A stretch of DNA of 64,000 nucleotides, taken from the NCBI GenBank assembly GCA_037127255.1, contig JBANSL010000008.1:6162896-6226895 (forward strand), written 5' to 3'. The DNA is from Persicaria tinctoria. Taxonomy: Eukaryota > Streptophyta > Magnoliopsida > Caryophyllales > Polygonaceae. The notes under the pieces are model-generated. The model was given only the letters and a program-made list of their open reading frames with translations, did no database searches and was not told the origin of the DNA. The position numbers were made by a program, and so were the translations under genes. Positions within the stretch are counted from its first letter, which is position 1. Every line of letters starts with the position of its first letter. Positions 1-11,760 of the stretch are shown piece after piece.

Positions 1-762
1 TATGGGGAAAGCAGTGTCTTCAATGTTTTCATCAAAGTCTTCTCGGCGGGCAATCGGGCGGAAAGGCAACTATGGGCGGCGATTATGGGGCAAGTTTGGT
101 GGGCGAGAAATAGACGTGTTTTCGAAGGTGTGCAAATGGAGCCCAACCAGGTTCTATCCAAAGCTGAGGAGCTGATTGTGGAGTACAACAAATATAACAA
201 TGTTGTGGCGCCGTCAGCGGCTAGGCCACCACCTCCGGGGGAAAGAAAGTGGGGGAGACCCAGCAGAGGATATGTGAAGTTCAATTGCGACGCCTCGGTG
301 TCGAGCTCCAGGGGATCGAGCATCGGTTTTGTAGCCCGGAACGACGCAGGCGTGTTTCTTTTCGGGGGCCAGAAGGAAGTCGCTGACACGGAGGACGTGG
401 AAGTTGGCGAGGCTGAGGGAGTTCTGTGGGCTCTTGTCTGTGCAAAAGAGAGAGCAATGGCGTGTGTTCAGGTCGAGTCGGATTGTTTGCCGCTCATTAC
501 AAAACTGCAACAGGGGTATAGAGGCTTGGGCACGCTTCAACAACTCATATCTTCAATTTTAAAATTAGCTAGCTCTTTTAATTCAGTTGCTTGGACTCAT
601 GTTCGTAGGGAGGGGAATAAGGCTGCCCACTGTTTGGCAAGCTTTAGACCTATTTGTTCTTCCATGTTTTTCTCTTTAGAGGTGCTTCCACCTTCTGTAA
701 GCTTGATTTTAAGTGAGGAAATGGAATGAGTTTTGCCAGTTGTGCTCAAAAAAAAAAAAAAG
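1..762 (+). mobile_element. 3' end of a LINE (RNase H domain and poly-A tail)
   Basis: An open frame from 85 to 729 (214 aa, open upstream at the left edge) encodes the RNase H-like domain that ends plant non-LTR retrotransposon ORF2. Visible signatures are KFNCDAS at about residue 65, IGFVARND, the acidic position in EAEGVLWAL, VESD, and the terminal THVRREGNKAAHCLA motif. About 20 bp after the stop is a run of 13-14 A (749-762), the expected LINE tail. The reverse transcriptase part lies left of the window, so integrity and the 5' target-site duplication cannot be judged. A host RNase H-like gene is possible, but the A-tail argues for an element. Confidence 0.75.
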
Positions 763-2020
763 GTGAGGTAAGAGTTTGGGTGATGTCAGACTTTGACTAA
801 ACCACTACAATGTCTTCCTCATGTAGTTTGTTTATTATATTACAATTTTTATCCTTAATTTGTTAGGATTTTTTTCCAGCTATTTCATTTATTTATTAAT
901 ATTTTTTAATTGAAAAACGATGGAATTTTATCCTAAACTGATGATGCCTTATCCTTAAATAACATCATTTGTCGTTATCTTATATAGAGTTTTTCATATC
1001 GTTTTAATCCAAAACGATACCACATAATACCCGTTAAAAAATGTTGTGGCCGGTTCAGCCACTTAGTATAAGTATCAAGATGAATCATCGGATAAAAGTT
1101 TGTGTGTAAAAATCCAGAAAACATGAAGACGATGTACGTAGTATGATGTAGATGGTCAATGTTTTGGAAGGGCCGCGTAATTCGTTGTCGCTGAAGGCTT
1201 CAAACCCCGGCCCGGATAAGAAATGTCTTGGAAACGGATGATTAATTACGCATTAATTGAAAAGAATTAATCATTTCTCAAAAAACAAAACACGGAAATA
1301 TTATTATCCTATTATGTATGGAGTATATAACACGGAAAATAATTTCTCTCTATATATATATATATAATGTGTGTGTATATTGTGAGGCAGGTTTCATATA
1401 AACACGAAAACCCTTTGTCATTCCAACCACATTCCTATATGCCACGGCAAGCGATTAATCGGGGAAAGGTGTGATCCTGGTAAAATATCTATCAACCCAC
1501 ACACCAGTTTCTAAATAGGTTGCTTGTCTTCTTATTTTTTGTATATTACTATATATCTATGACAGTTTGTTAAAATCTATATCTATCTATATATTTTTAA
1601 AGTATCAACTATTTTTGTGTACAATATCAGTTTCTTCTTCATTCTCTTAATATAAGAGTTTTAGCTCAGGTGCAGCCCCTATAATTAGTTAGATATATTG
1701 TTAAGATTATACTTTAAAAAATCCGCCCCATGGCGGAGAGATTATACTAATTTTATCTTAAAATCATTTGACTATATTTACCCACTTATATGCACTATAC
1801 TTGTAATGTTTAGATTTTCAATTTTAGTCCTTTCACATTTAATACACCTCCAAAAATCGTGTCAGGTTTTAATTTAATTTATTGTGTGAAGAGACGTCAC
1901 CTCTCCTTATATTTATTATTTGATTTTCACCTATTTTCAATCCAACATTTATATATTTGATCTTGTTTATAGATTTCAACTAGATTACCAAGTCGGCCCC
2001 ATATACATAAAAGGTGAAGA
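763..2020. other. Intergenic DNA upstream of the DC1 gene
   Basis: AT-rich sequence with no supported gene. It holds a short TA microsatellite near 1352-1370 and presumably the promoter and leader of the DC1-domain gene that starts at 2021. No clear TATA box or other regulatory site was identified. Confidence 0.5.
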
Positions 2021-3088
2021 ATGGGGTTTATCGATGACGAATTGGAGAACTCAAAGGCACATCCGGAACACCCCATCCAACTCACAAGCGTGAACAAACC
2101 TTTCTACTGCGACGGGTGCGAAGAGCCTGGCATCGGCGACTGCTACATATGCAAGGATCCTTCTGGAAGGTGCCGTAAAGTCTTCCACGAAGAGTGCGGC
2201 CGCGCGGATGAAATCACATCGCATCCCTTCTCCAAGGGCTGCCATTTCACACTTTTCCGTCCAAAAAAGGTCGTCGACGGCCCCTTAATTCATAGAATCT
2301 GCGACGCGTGCTGCACCGAAGTCAAAGGCTTCTACTATGCATGCTACAAGCACGAAAAGCCGCACGGCCATTTCATCCACCCATCCTGCATCAAACTCGG
2401 AAACCGTCTTCAACTCCCCGGGATTGATTTGGAACTGAAAGGTACCGTCCAGGGTAAATGCGGTCTGTGCGGACATAAGCGCGTCTTTGATAAGATGAAA
2501 GGATGGTCTTATGTATCCACTTGTGGGAGTCAAGATCTGTGTTTACACATCAAGTGTGTGAAGACGATTTTCTTGGATGAATGGAAGAAGATGAAGTTCG
2601 GCGGCAGTGGCGGCGGAGGCTATCAATCAATAGCTAGCAGTAGCACTAGTACGCCAGCGGCAGCGAGGATAATGATCGTCGGGGGACCAATTGGTAATAC
2701 TACTAGCAATTCCGGGCAGGGACAAGCACTGGTTCTTTACGGAGGAGGGAAGCCTAGTTTCTCAATTAAGAAGTATGCCACCAAGGTCATTAACTTACTG
2801 AAATTGGCTGTTCCGGTCATCATTTCATCCATGTTCGGAACCTCTGTGCACCTCATGCCGGCGCTATCATTCAAACCCTTACTGCTGAGTAATCAGAAGA
2901 CCCATCATCCTCCATCTCAGACAGTTCGGATCCCAACCGTCATATACATATTCAGCGCTGGTTTGATTCCGTCCTCCATTATACCAATACAAGCTTGTGT
3001 TTTGAATGTCTTCTGTCCAGCTGGTTTGATTCCGTTCCTCTATTATACAATGTGTCTTCTATGTTTACATTACTCCGAACCAATTTGA
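2021..3088 (+). CDS. DC1 domain (C1-like, CHP-rich zinc finger) protein
   Basis: Intronless 355-aa frame. Three cysteine/histidine-rich C1-like modules are visible: residues 14-60 (FYCDGCEEP, CYIC, FHEEC), 91-123 (HRICDACC, FYYAC, HFIHPSC) and 137-180 (GKCGLCGH, LCLHIKC). The spacing is that of plant DC1 proteins, a large family of zinc-binding, mostly uncharacterised proteins linked to stress responses. A Ser/Gly-rich linker and a hydrophobic stretch (about residues 258-275) follow, as in many relatives. The last 80 or so residues read into a tandemly repeated sequence, so the C-terminal tail may be a recent extension rather than conserved protein. The start is the first ATG and precedes the first module. 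Confidence 0.85.
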   Translation: MGFIDDELENSKAHPEHPIQLTSVNKPFYCDGCEEPGIGDCYICKDPSGRCRKVFHEECGRADEITSHPFSKGCHFTLFRPKKVVDGPLIHRICDACCTEVKGFYYACYKHEKPHGHFIHPSCIKLGNRLQLPGIDLELKGTVQGKCGLCGHKRVFDKMKGWSYVSTCGSQDLCLHIKCVKTIFLDEWKKMKFGGSGGGGYQSIASSSTSTPAAARIMIVGGPIGNTTSNSGQGQALVLYGGGKPSFSIKKYATKVINLLKLAVPVIISSMFGTSVHLMPALSFKPLLLSNQKTHHPPSQTVRIPTVIYIFSAGLIPSSIIPIQACVLNVFCPAGLIPFLYYTMCLLCLHYSEPI

Positions 3089-3270
3089 ATCGGTAATCGT
3101 AAAATCTGAACCATTACCAATACAAGCTTGTGTTTTGATGTCTTCTGTATTTTTACCTTATTATTTATTGAGCTGGTTTGATTCTGTTCCTCTATTATAC
3201 AATGTGTCTTCTCTGTTTACATTACTCCGAACCAATTTGAATTGGTAATCGTAAAATCCGAACCATTACC
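2976..3270. repeat. Tandem duplication overlapping the DC1 stop codon
   Basis: Two imperfect copies, about 2976-3117 and 3111-3269, share TACAAGCTTGTGTTTTGA, CTGGTTTGATTC, CTATTATACAATGTGTCTTC and GAACCATTAC. A shorter third trace (CTGGTTTGATTCCGTCCTCC) lies just upstream near 2960. The first copy contains the DC1 stop codon. The stretch 3271-3368 continues with ACCAATTAAGTTGG-like inverted motifs. Confidence 0.75.
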
Positions 3271-3365
3271 AACCATCGAAGGGGTTGTACCAGCTTAATT
3301 GGTAACCAATTAAGTTGGTTGGTACATGTTGAAAATGGTATTTTACCATGTTTTACATGTTGATG

Positions 3366-3367
<2 letters not shown>

Positions 3368-3396
<29 letters not shown>
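3368..3396. repeat. (TA)n microsatellite
   Basis: About 14 uninterrupted TA units. The following 300 bp, up to the LINE at about 3700, are AT-rich with no visible gene. Confidence 0.9.
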
Positions 3397-3398
<2 letters not shown>

Positions 3399-3699
3399 AA
3401 TAGTCAAATACAATACAATTTAATTAAAACTTATAAGTTATACAATTCAAGTAGTAACAACATAAATACTTAAATTGTTCATGCAATTTAAGCACTAAAG
3501 CAAAATAAAAACTTAAATAGTCCCGACAATATTCAAAATAACATGTCCATTTCCGAATAAAGTTTATGTTTTAGTCTGAACCGAGGTGGAGTTAGTATTC
3601 TTCCCTTGATTAAAAGCATTTTATGAAAATAAAAAATATATAAAGAAATCAAGTTAATAGGTAATACTTAATATAAAAAATAGTAAAACAATATACACC

Positions 3700-6165
3700 T
3701 TTTAGGCCGTAGCGAGACAAAAGGATTAATGGCAATCAAACTTGATATGGAAAAAGCGTACGACCGAATCGAATGGGAATACATTTTTCAACTCCTAAAC
3801 AAATTTGGATTTGATCCCACTTTCATTAAGTGGATAAAGAATGTATAACCACAGTCCTAGTAAACGATGGTCCATCAGAACAATTCTTTCCTAAAATGGG
3901 TCTTAGGCAAGGAGACCCCCTCTCCCCATTTCTCTTTATCTTGGGAGCATAAATACTTTCTAGAATGCTACAACAAGAAAGCAATAACCCCAATAGTAAC
4001 ATAGGGATTAAAGTATGTCGCCAAGCAATATCATTCCATTCCTTACATTTGCAGATGACATCATCATTTTTGCAAACGCAAATGAATCAGCATGCTCACG
4101 GATTAAAGAAATCTTAAATGACTACTGTGAAACATCAGACCAAGCTGTTAACTATCACAAATCAGCTTTTTAAACCACGGTTAATATGTCCAACCAAGAC
4201 AAACATAGAATACAAAACAATCTACAGATCACCTATACTATGGCCTTAGACAAATATCTAGGGTGCCCGATGGTCAATGGTAGGGTGAACAAGCAGACAT
4301 TTGAGGAGATTGTAACTAATTAAAAAAAACAGTTACAAAAATGGAAAGCAAATTCTTTATCCCAAGAAGGAAGAAGCTTACTCATAAAGACTAACCTAAG
4401 CGCAAAACCTATATATATCATGCAAAGTTTCTTCCTACCAAAAAATATACTCTTGGAACTTGACAAAATAAACAAAAACTCTTATTGGAATAAAGTAGGA
4501 AACTATCACCCACTAATTAGATGGGATCAGGTTTGCAAATCAAAACAAAATAGTGGAACAAGCATTAGGAAAGCCGAGGAAATCAACATAGCACTACAAT
4601 TTAAGCTTCCTTGGAAAATTATCTCAGAATCAGATAATATATGGATCAAAATTGTCAAACAGAAATACCTTAAAGATTGCAACCTAATGCAGTATAAAAA
4701 GAAACACTCCACATCTTGGCAATGGGATAAACTCATGTCCCTAAAAGAGCTTTTTGCCTCAGGACTTAAGTGGCAAGTAGGGGACGGGAACACCATCAAT
4801 TTCTGGCTCAATAGCTGGGTCTTGGACATACCTCTTATTGAAACAGCCAGAAACAAAAACTCGATAAATGAAATGACCAAAGTTAACGAGTTCATTACTA
4901 ATGATAAAACATGGAACAAGGAAAAAATTATGAGAGAACTAGGAAATCATCTAAACCAAGACACACACAAAATAACAAACATCCCAATCCCAAGTAATAA
5001 TATCACGGATAGACTTTATTGGAGACCAAGCCCAGATGGATGGTTTTCAACAAAATCATCTATCAATCTTCTCCGGAATAAAAAAGGTCATTGCAAATCC
5101 GATCTAAACTGGATATGGGACTTAGATTGCACGCCTAGAATCAAACACTTCTTGTGGAGGACATCCCAAGGAGGAACATCAACAAAAGGAAAATTGGAAG
5201 AACGCAGAATCGCAGTTCCTATGCAGTGTGAATTCTGTAACCACCATAGAGAAGATTTCTTCCATTTATTTATGGATTGCACTTTCGTCAAAAACATCAT
5301 CCAAAAAGTAGATACTAAATTTTTTAAAGTTATCGACAAATGGAATAGGAATGTGAGAGATGAACACTCCATTATAAAAACACTGAGACAAACAATCGGC
5401 ACCGAGAAAACAGATATAATGGCAACCATCTGGTGGAGTATCTGGTACTTCAGAAATCAAATAGTCTTTAAAAATGAGGCTAGTACTGCCAACAATAATA
5501 ATATTATCAAATTTATCAAACAACAAATCCTCAATTGGAATATAGCTAAAATTGACGAGGAAGAGACAAACGTAATGTCTACGTCTATTTATCCTAACAA
5601 CTCAACCGGTTATGAAAACAGAAGGAAAAAAGGCATTAAGTGGGAAAAAAACAAAAAGCTCAAGTTTTAAGCTAAATTTTGATAGGTCCTTCCGGGATAA
5701 CGGGAACTCCGCAATTGGCTTTGTGATCCGGGATTACGAAGCCAATTGGGTCTCGATGAAGGGTGCCAGCATCCCATTGTGCTCGGTTATCAGGGCTGAG
5801 GCTACCGCCCTGAGAGAGGGAATCCGTAAAGCATTAAAACTTAATATTCAAAACATCGAAATAGAAGGGGATAGCCTTTGCATAATCAATGCTCTTAAAG
5901 GTATCTGGAAATGCCCTTGGGAAGTCGAAATTATCATCTTTGACTCCCTAATAGACCTCTGTCGGTTTCAGACAATACACATTCAACACGTGTTTAGGGA
6001 AATTAATAGCGTAGCGGACAGACTGACCCTTCTAGGTCATTCAACCACTATCACCAACCCTAACACAGATTTAGAACTTAAAGTTCTCATCCAAAAGGAT
6101 ACTCTAGGTTGGACTACGAATCGTCTATAGTCCTTCCTAATCTCTTTTTGTTTTCAAAAAAAAAA
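3700..6165 (+). mobile_element. 5'-truncated, degenerate LINE (RT, zf-RVT, RNase H)
   Basis: The sequence begins inside a reverse transcriptase domain (IKLDMEKAYDRIEW, about 3730-3775), continues through [12 protein letters not shown] and the catalytic FADDIIIFAN (about 4048-4080), then a long frame 4420-5670 containing a zf-RVT region (RIKHFLWR, then a Cys/His cluster near 5230-5280). The RNase H domain follows in a shifted frame, 5612-6130 (LNFDRSF, IEGDS, HVFREINSVADRL), and the element ends in an A-run at about 6156-6165. In-frame stops and at least two frameshifts, one in the A-rich stretch near 5644-5656, show it is inactive. Missing ORF1 and endonuclease fit 5' truncation. No convincing target-site duplication was found. 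Confidence 0.9.
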
Positions 6166-7020
6166 GTAAATGAACTCAAATCTCAGTGGGTGGCTGCCAT
6201 TGAAGGGATGAAGCCGAAGGGTGAAAAACCTAGATCTAATTTCTCAATCTGAACTAAGGTTAGGCTTTTTTTTCTTTATTTCCCTAATTAAGTTTTAGTG
6301 TTTTACATAAAAAGTTATGAACTTACGGTTAAAAATTAAAACAATTAAAATTTAAATTAAAAAATAAAATAAAAACTAAATATATATTGGTAGAAATCGG
6401 TTGGTAATTACCGTACCAACCAATTTCAAATCGATTGGTAATGGTAATACCAACTTTTCCGTTCAATTACCGTTACCGTACCGACTTCCGAAACTTGGTT
6501 AGGTATACTGAACGCAAGATAAAATTGGTTACCAATTTAATTGGTTATGGGTGACGTATTTGTATGATTTTCGTGAAATTTTTTGGCCAAACCTAGTTGT
6601 TGATGTATTTATCTTGCATTAAGTAGAGCTGGCAAAACCCGACCCACCCCATACCCGAACCAATTTAATTGGTTAAGGGGTTTGAACTCATGACCTCAAG
6701 GTAATAAATACCCCACCCTACCAACTAAGCTAAACTATCTTTGCCAATTTTTTTACTCATTTTACAATCTTTTATCCCAAAAAATAGTAAAAATTACCAA
6801 AAAAAAAATCCAAAATTAAAAACATTTATGCTTTTCTTCCGAGATAACGGGAGACTTCAGCCACCCCAGGTCCCCTCACAGATCTGCCAATTTCAAAGAT
6901 AGACAAAACACCACCCAGAGGCAACACAACAAAAACACAAACACTAGGATATAAGCTGATGGAGGCATGAAAGAAAGAGATGTTAGCACGAAAGAACGAT
7001 GTAGAAAACGCCGCACGTGC
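6166..7020. other. Repeat-rich intergenic DNA
   Basis: Contains a region (6375-6560) rich in ACCAATT/AATTGGT inverted motifs like those at 3290-3330 on the other side of the LINE, so both could be halves of one older repeat. A SINE-like tRNA-derived piece sits at about 6655-6745. No gene was seen. Confidence 0.4.
6655..6745 (-). mobile_element. tRNA-derived SINE fragment
   Basis: Read on the minus strand it shows a pol III A-box-like TAGCTTAGTTGG (about 6720-6734) and, 30-40 bp later, a B-box-like GAGTTCAAACCCC (about 6678-6690). The order and spacing are those of a tRNA-related SINE head. There is no tRNA fold and no clear tail. Confidence 0.45.
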
Positions 7021-7022
7021 CT

Positions 7023-7255
7023 AGTGTTCGTCAATTAGAATAGCACTCCTTTGCACTCTATCATGCAAACAGCATCTCCTCAGTGAGTCCCAAAACTGTC
7101 AGGCCGAGTATAATCACCTCATCCCAATTTTTCCCAGCCCTCTGACCCGACGACCACTTTTGATGGCCAAGTTGTCACATCTACGTACTAGCACACTTGG
7201 GTCTGTTCTTTGTACATGGCCATACCACCAGAGTCTCGACTCCCCCCAACTTAGC
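7023..7255 (-). pseudogene. RTE-type LINE reverse transcriptase C-terminal remnant
   Basis: The minus-strand translation gives RLWWYGHVQRTDPS then VRRCDNLAIKSGRRVRG, the hallmark C-terminal block of plant RTE-clade LINE proteins (LRWFGHVQRR, then RR-G-GRP). After one frameshift it continues WDEVI and LGLTEEM and, after another, a scrap resembling the terminal DRxxWRxxI motif. Frameshifts and a stop make it a fossil. It belongs to a different LINE clade from the elements at 1-762 and 3700-6165. Confidence 0.6.
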
Positions 7256-8769
7256 ATGAATACTAATCACTCCTACGCTTACTAATAATACCATATACAT
7301 TAATTCTTATAAGCAATCTATACATCGCATCAAACCAACCATATATATCCAAAACACTAAATTTGTAGTTCCTCCCTTTACTCCTCCTCCTAAATCCTAA
7401 TGCCCCTCTTATCCCCTGGCCCTTCTATCCTCTCCAATTTGTACTTCTCGGTTTTCTTGCCATCACCATTCCAAGCAGCAGCAACAATGGGCAGAGAAAG
7501 GCGTTCGGCTTGACTGTCTAATTTTGAAGAAGAGGCTAACTATATGACAGAACACAAATAAATGGAGATTCACATGAATTTTTTTGCAACAAATGTATTT
7601 CGTGCAATCAAGCCAAAGCTATAAAAATGTATGATGAGTCTCATATGATCAACAACCTGAAAGCTAGCAATCACAAATTAAGCATGATGCTAGGGTCCAA
7701 CCTCAGCCCCTGCCCCCTAGCTATTTCTGAAACCCGCTTAGATCTCAAGACCATTGCATAATGCAAAAGCACCATATGGACATACTTTGATCATCATAAA
7801 ATCAACAAATAATACAGATCAACTCCTGATTTCAGCAATGCAACACTTTCATATTGCAGAATCAACCACAAAAACTATAAAAAACTTTGCTTACATGTTT
7901 CAAGAGTTTGCACATTAGCATGACAGACTCTTTCTCGGGGCTTCGAAAAACGAGATTTGAAGACTTGCAAATAAAATCAACCTAGCCTATGGAGCAACAG
8001 AGCTACTAATTTAACTGTAATCAGGCATCTGTTAACCTGTTAAGATGATCCAATCATTCATACCATTATGAAGAGGCGCTTGTACTAAATTTTAATGACA
8101 GATCCATATGACGACGTGTCCAAACCACATACGTAGTATAAATCAAACTACTAAAGCAAGCATGCCATGGAATCCATAAGATTCTCTTAAATGAATAACT
8201 CAATCAGTCTAATAGCAATAAAAGTTCACTGCAAGCACTAATAGAGTTCAAAAAAATAGATAAGATTCTCTTTTCCAAATGCAGAAATATTTTTCTTTGT
8301 AATCAATATCCCTGAATGTATTTACTAATATGAGTTGTGTTACTGAGAATTTATCTCCTTTTTTCTTATATCATTGTGGCGCTTACTTCCAAAATCACAT
8401 ACTATCCCCAACATCAATTGAACATGTTTACTTGCATTGAGTAAGATGGTTTTCAATGCAAAATGTCACTAAGATCATTGCAGAAGACGTGTAGCTTCAA
8501 CCCTTCAGTAACATTGATCACATAGAATGATAACCATGGTAATGATGTAAGTAACTCAACACTTACCTCCTTAATCTTCCAACAGATTTTCCTTTCTGAA
8601 CGAGAAAAAAAAAGACAGATGATCAATATGAAAATTGTCAAGGACAGTTGAGACTTTAGGCAGGAGTAGCTTTACTAGCATCAACTCTGATATGAATTTT
8701 GGACATGAACAGATATTATGCAATGAATATGGATTCTTAAAGGCAAAGGAACAACATAAAACCTTTCTT
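7256..8769. other. Intergenic DNA downstream of the Agenet-ENT gene and coding fossil
   Basis: No supported gene. Short open frames in either direction lack family features and splice context. A pyrimidine-rich stretch lies at about 7370-7460. A possible small minus-strand 3' exon (8571-8599, preceded by a polypyrimidine tract and AG) could end the fossil annotated next to it, but this is weak. Confidence 0.35.
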
Positions 8770-9303
8770 GGGAAGTCATACAGCTGAGGACATCCTGCAG
8801 AAGTCCCGATATTTCTGGCATGACATTCTTTGCAATTGTACACTCAAGGCTTCCAGGAGGCCCCAAGTAGACGAATGCAGAAGTGGTGCCCAGTAATGAT
8901 GGCAACAGCTCATAAGCAACAATCAAATATGCAGAAAACTCGATGGCAAACCTGCCTCACAGTTTACACCAAGGACCTGGTGAAGAGCCCGATATCATCT
9001 CAAGAATTTGAAAGCAACATGTAAGAGCCTCCGATTGTGGCCCTGGAAATATAGGGGAAGGATCAATAATGTCCTTAAGTGGAATTTGGAACTGCTCATG
9101 TCATTCATGAAATGTTGTTTGAGACAACAAAGAGTATCCAAACAAAGTCTGACCAATGCCAGGTAACATGAATGATATTGTATGTCTCACACAGATGAGC
9201 TGTTCATATAGTCAAGTCAGCATGTATGACATGATACCAATGCCTTGCAAGTAATAGACTTAAGAGCTATGTTGAAAATACTGCAAAGATTCAGCAAGCA
9301 GCA
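8770..9303 (-). pseudogene. Unidentified coding fossil
   Basis: One minus-strand frame reads through about 178 codons with only four stops (near 9255, 9218, 9108 and 8963), and the stretch between stops looks like protein: GIGQTLFGYSLLSQ, IDPSPIFPGPQSEAL, then FAIEFSAYLIVAYELL, LGTTSAFVYLGPPG and EISGLLQDVLSCM. It ends at a possible donor (CAAGAAAG/GTTTTA) near 8765. I do not recognise the family; the helical, hydrophobic pattern would suit an armadillo/HEAT-type or membrane-associated protein, but that is a guess. Position just downstream of the Agenet-ENT gene on the same strand suggests a decayed neighbour rather than extra exons of that gene. Confidence 0.4.
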
Positions 9304-9342
9304 TGGAATTTACAAATATTCGTATGCTACGAATTCTAACAA

Positions 9343-9390
9343 CAGAGAAAGAGAGAGATAGAGAGAGAGGAGACAGGAAAGAGAGAAAGG
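9343..9390. repeat. GA-rich simple sequence
   Basis: Imperfect (GA)n/(AGAG)n run in the 3' flank of the Agenet-ENT gene. Confidence 0.8.
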
Positions 9391-9539
9391 ACTGAGATAA
9401 ACTCGGAAACATTCACTTCTTGTTAGTGGTGTACACAATTCAGAGGATAACCCATTATGACTCTTATGATAAGAAGATATAAAAGCTACACGATATACAG
9501 CAAAATGCTGGTTACAATTAAAGAGACCATGGCTATCAG

Positions 9540-10895
9540 TCAACTATTAGGAATGCAGGTACTACTAGATACCAAACTCCTCAGTTCCGTCAAATGTTCA
9601 TCATTTGATATATGGAGTGAATCACGGAGGTCAGTCAACAAAGTTTCCTGTTCCCAACTTAAAGGACCTGATGCATATAATGCTCCTATTATACTACGGT
9701 AGGCATGCAATTCTATTCTATGGACCTCTTCTGTCAATTTCTGATCTGCAGGAAGGAGAAAGTTCTCTTCCTCTGATCGGTCAGGACAAAAAGATTCAGC
9801 GTCACTGTTATAATCACCATTTTCTTCAAAAGGACCTGCCTGGAAATTTTGAGGAACCCAAGTATTTTCTGCAGACATACTACAACTAGCAACCGAGGAT
9901 GTAATACTAACATCCCTTCCCACTAAATTTTCAGAACAAGCAGTTAACTGGTTTCTGAAAGGATGCATGCATTTTTCTACCGGCATTGCGCGTGAAGAAG
10001 CAACAGCGTCTACCTTTTCAGGTGAAGGAGCTTGGAGTAGAGAAATGAGCTGATTTCTTCTACCATCTTTTCCTTTAACTCTAATCTTCTGTTTTTTAAC
10101 TGCATTTTCTTCCCCTTGATGGTAACAACTTTTGAACTTCCTTTTCAATGATTTAGAAACATCTTGTACCTCCTGAATACCATTGATATTACCATAAGGA
10201 AAATAAGAGTTCTTCAGAGAAATGCTTCTTGTTGTTTCCATCTGCCGGGAACTATGATTATTCAACAATGAAGGTACATTTTGCCTCTCCTCGCAGTTAC
10301 TTGAACCCTACACACAAAAGCTAAGCCGTTAGCTCAATATCAAAAACTTCAAGCGTTCTTCATGAATGGAACAAGAAACTTTGAACCCTCATGTAACCTG
10401 AGCAGTGAGGTAAAATTTTAAGAAAGACAAAACACAAAAACAAGCATGAAGCACTACTAATCCAATCAGATACAGCATATGTTATACAAAATAAGAACAG
10501 AAATATACCTTCCCAATCACAGTCCATTCATCATCTTGCCAGAAAAGCCTAGGCCGAGCATCAACTTCGCTAACTTCAATCTCACAAGAAGATCCAAGCA
10601 ACCTAACCAAAAGCCAACCTGCTTGTAGCGCCCTCAAAACCGACGCCATCTTCCAAGAGAATCCATGGAAAACCTCAACAACATCACCAACAGCCCAATC
10701 TAACACCGCCATCCGAGGACAGGGCCTAATTGCCTTCCTAGGCACCCTATCAAATACTTCACAAACAGCACTAATCTCATACTTGACTGTATAGTAATGG
10801 CCATTCCCATGGATTACCTCCGCAAGATACCATGAACCTGATGGGGCTTCTCTAGTGCTGAAAACTTCCACTTTACTGCCCTTTTTGAATCGCAT
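9540..10895 (-). CDS. Agenet/Tudor-like and ENT domain protein
   Basis: Two coding exons, 10509-10895 and 9540-10307, joined in phase 0, give 384 aa. The N-terminus (MRFKKGSKVEVFS at residue 1, then WYLAEVI, YYTVKYE, VGDVVEVFHGFSWKMASV) is a pair of plant Agenet/Tudor-like modules, which in this family bind chromatin or methylated histone. A basic, Ser-rich middle with a KRKFKSC patch follows, and the C-terminus (HRIELHAYRSIIGALYASG, then LSWEQETLL and LRDSLHIS) is an ENT domain, as in EMSY-related factors. The domain order and size match the plant Tudor-like/ENT proteins resembling Arabidopsis At4g32440 (recalled, not searched). I chose the ATG at 10895 because it starts the conserved module; upstream codons look like 5' UTR. 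Likely nuclear. Confidence 0.85.
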
Positions 10896-11760
10896 TGTGG
10901 TTCGTTTCCTGCACCTTGAATCCAATCCAATAAACCTGTATATCATGAATGAAACGATTTGTTACAATCAAAAAAATCAAGATTTAATTGGATAAAAACA
11001 TTCATACATTTATCAATTTAAGAGCACACAAACAAAACCACACAATTTCGAGCGCAGAGAATTGAAACTGAAGTGATTCCAATCAATGAATTTCTACAGG
11101 ATACTACGAAAAAAAGGGAAATAATGAGCCATTAAAGATGAATCAGTGCAGAAATTCCCCCTCCCCTTTCAATCCAACTTGAGGTCTGCCGCACAAACAA
11201 CACTTACTCGATCTTCAACTTATCAAATAAAAACGATAATCGAAGGTCCAAAAACCGAAAGAAGCAACTGAGTTCTTCAGATACGAACGTGGAAACACCA
11301 AATAAAAACGACACCACTTCAACGAACTCTGAAGAGCGAAAAACATCAATCAATAACGAAAAAGGACTATCGATTGATGCATCCAGAGTGCTGATGATCC
11401 GGAAATTGCAATCAATTTCATCGAATCGCTTCCGATTGGAAGTTCAAGAAAAAACAGCAAACTTTCAGCATAATTTGCAAAATTAACCATGACCAAAAAA
11501 AAAAAACATTTTTCTAAAACTAAAAGCAATTGATTCTTCAGAGATTGCCAAATTACCTCAGATGAACGGCTGAATGATGAATTGGATCAAGAAGGAGATT
11601 AATATGAATAATCAGAGAGTTCTCTCAGGAATTAATTTTCAAAAATTAAAAACACAAAAATCGAAATGGTCAGTTCGGTAGCCGTTTTTGGTGTTTTGTT
11701 CTTGCGCGTTGTGCTTGGAGAGGAAGAAGAGGGGGGATGATGGAGGTTTTCTCTCTCTCT
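10896..11760 (-). promoter_or_regulatory. Leader, 5' UTR intron and promoter of the Agenet-ENT gene
   Basis: A donor-like CTGAG/GTAATT at 11557 and acceptors at about 10936 or 10913 suggest an intron in the 5' UTR. The leader exon would then be about 11557-11740, with a CT-rich tract at 11750-11765 just upstream. The transcription start is not resolved. Confidence 0.45.
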
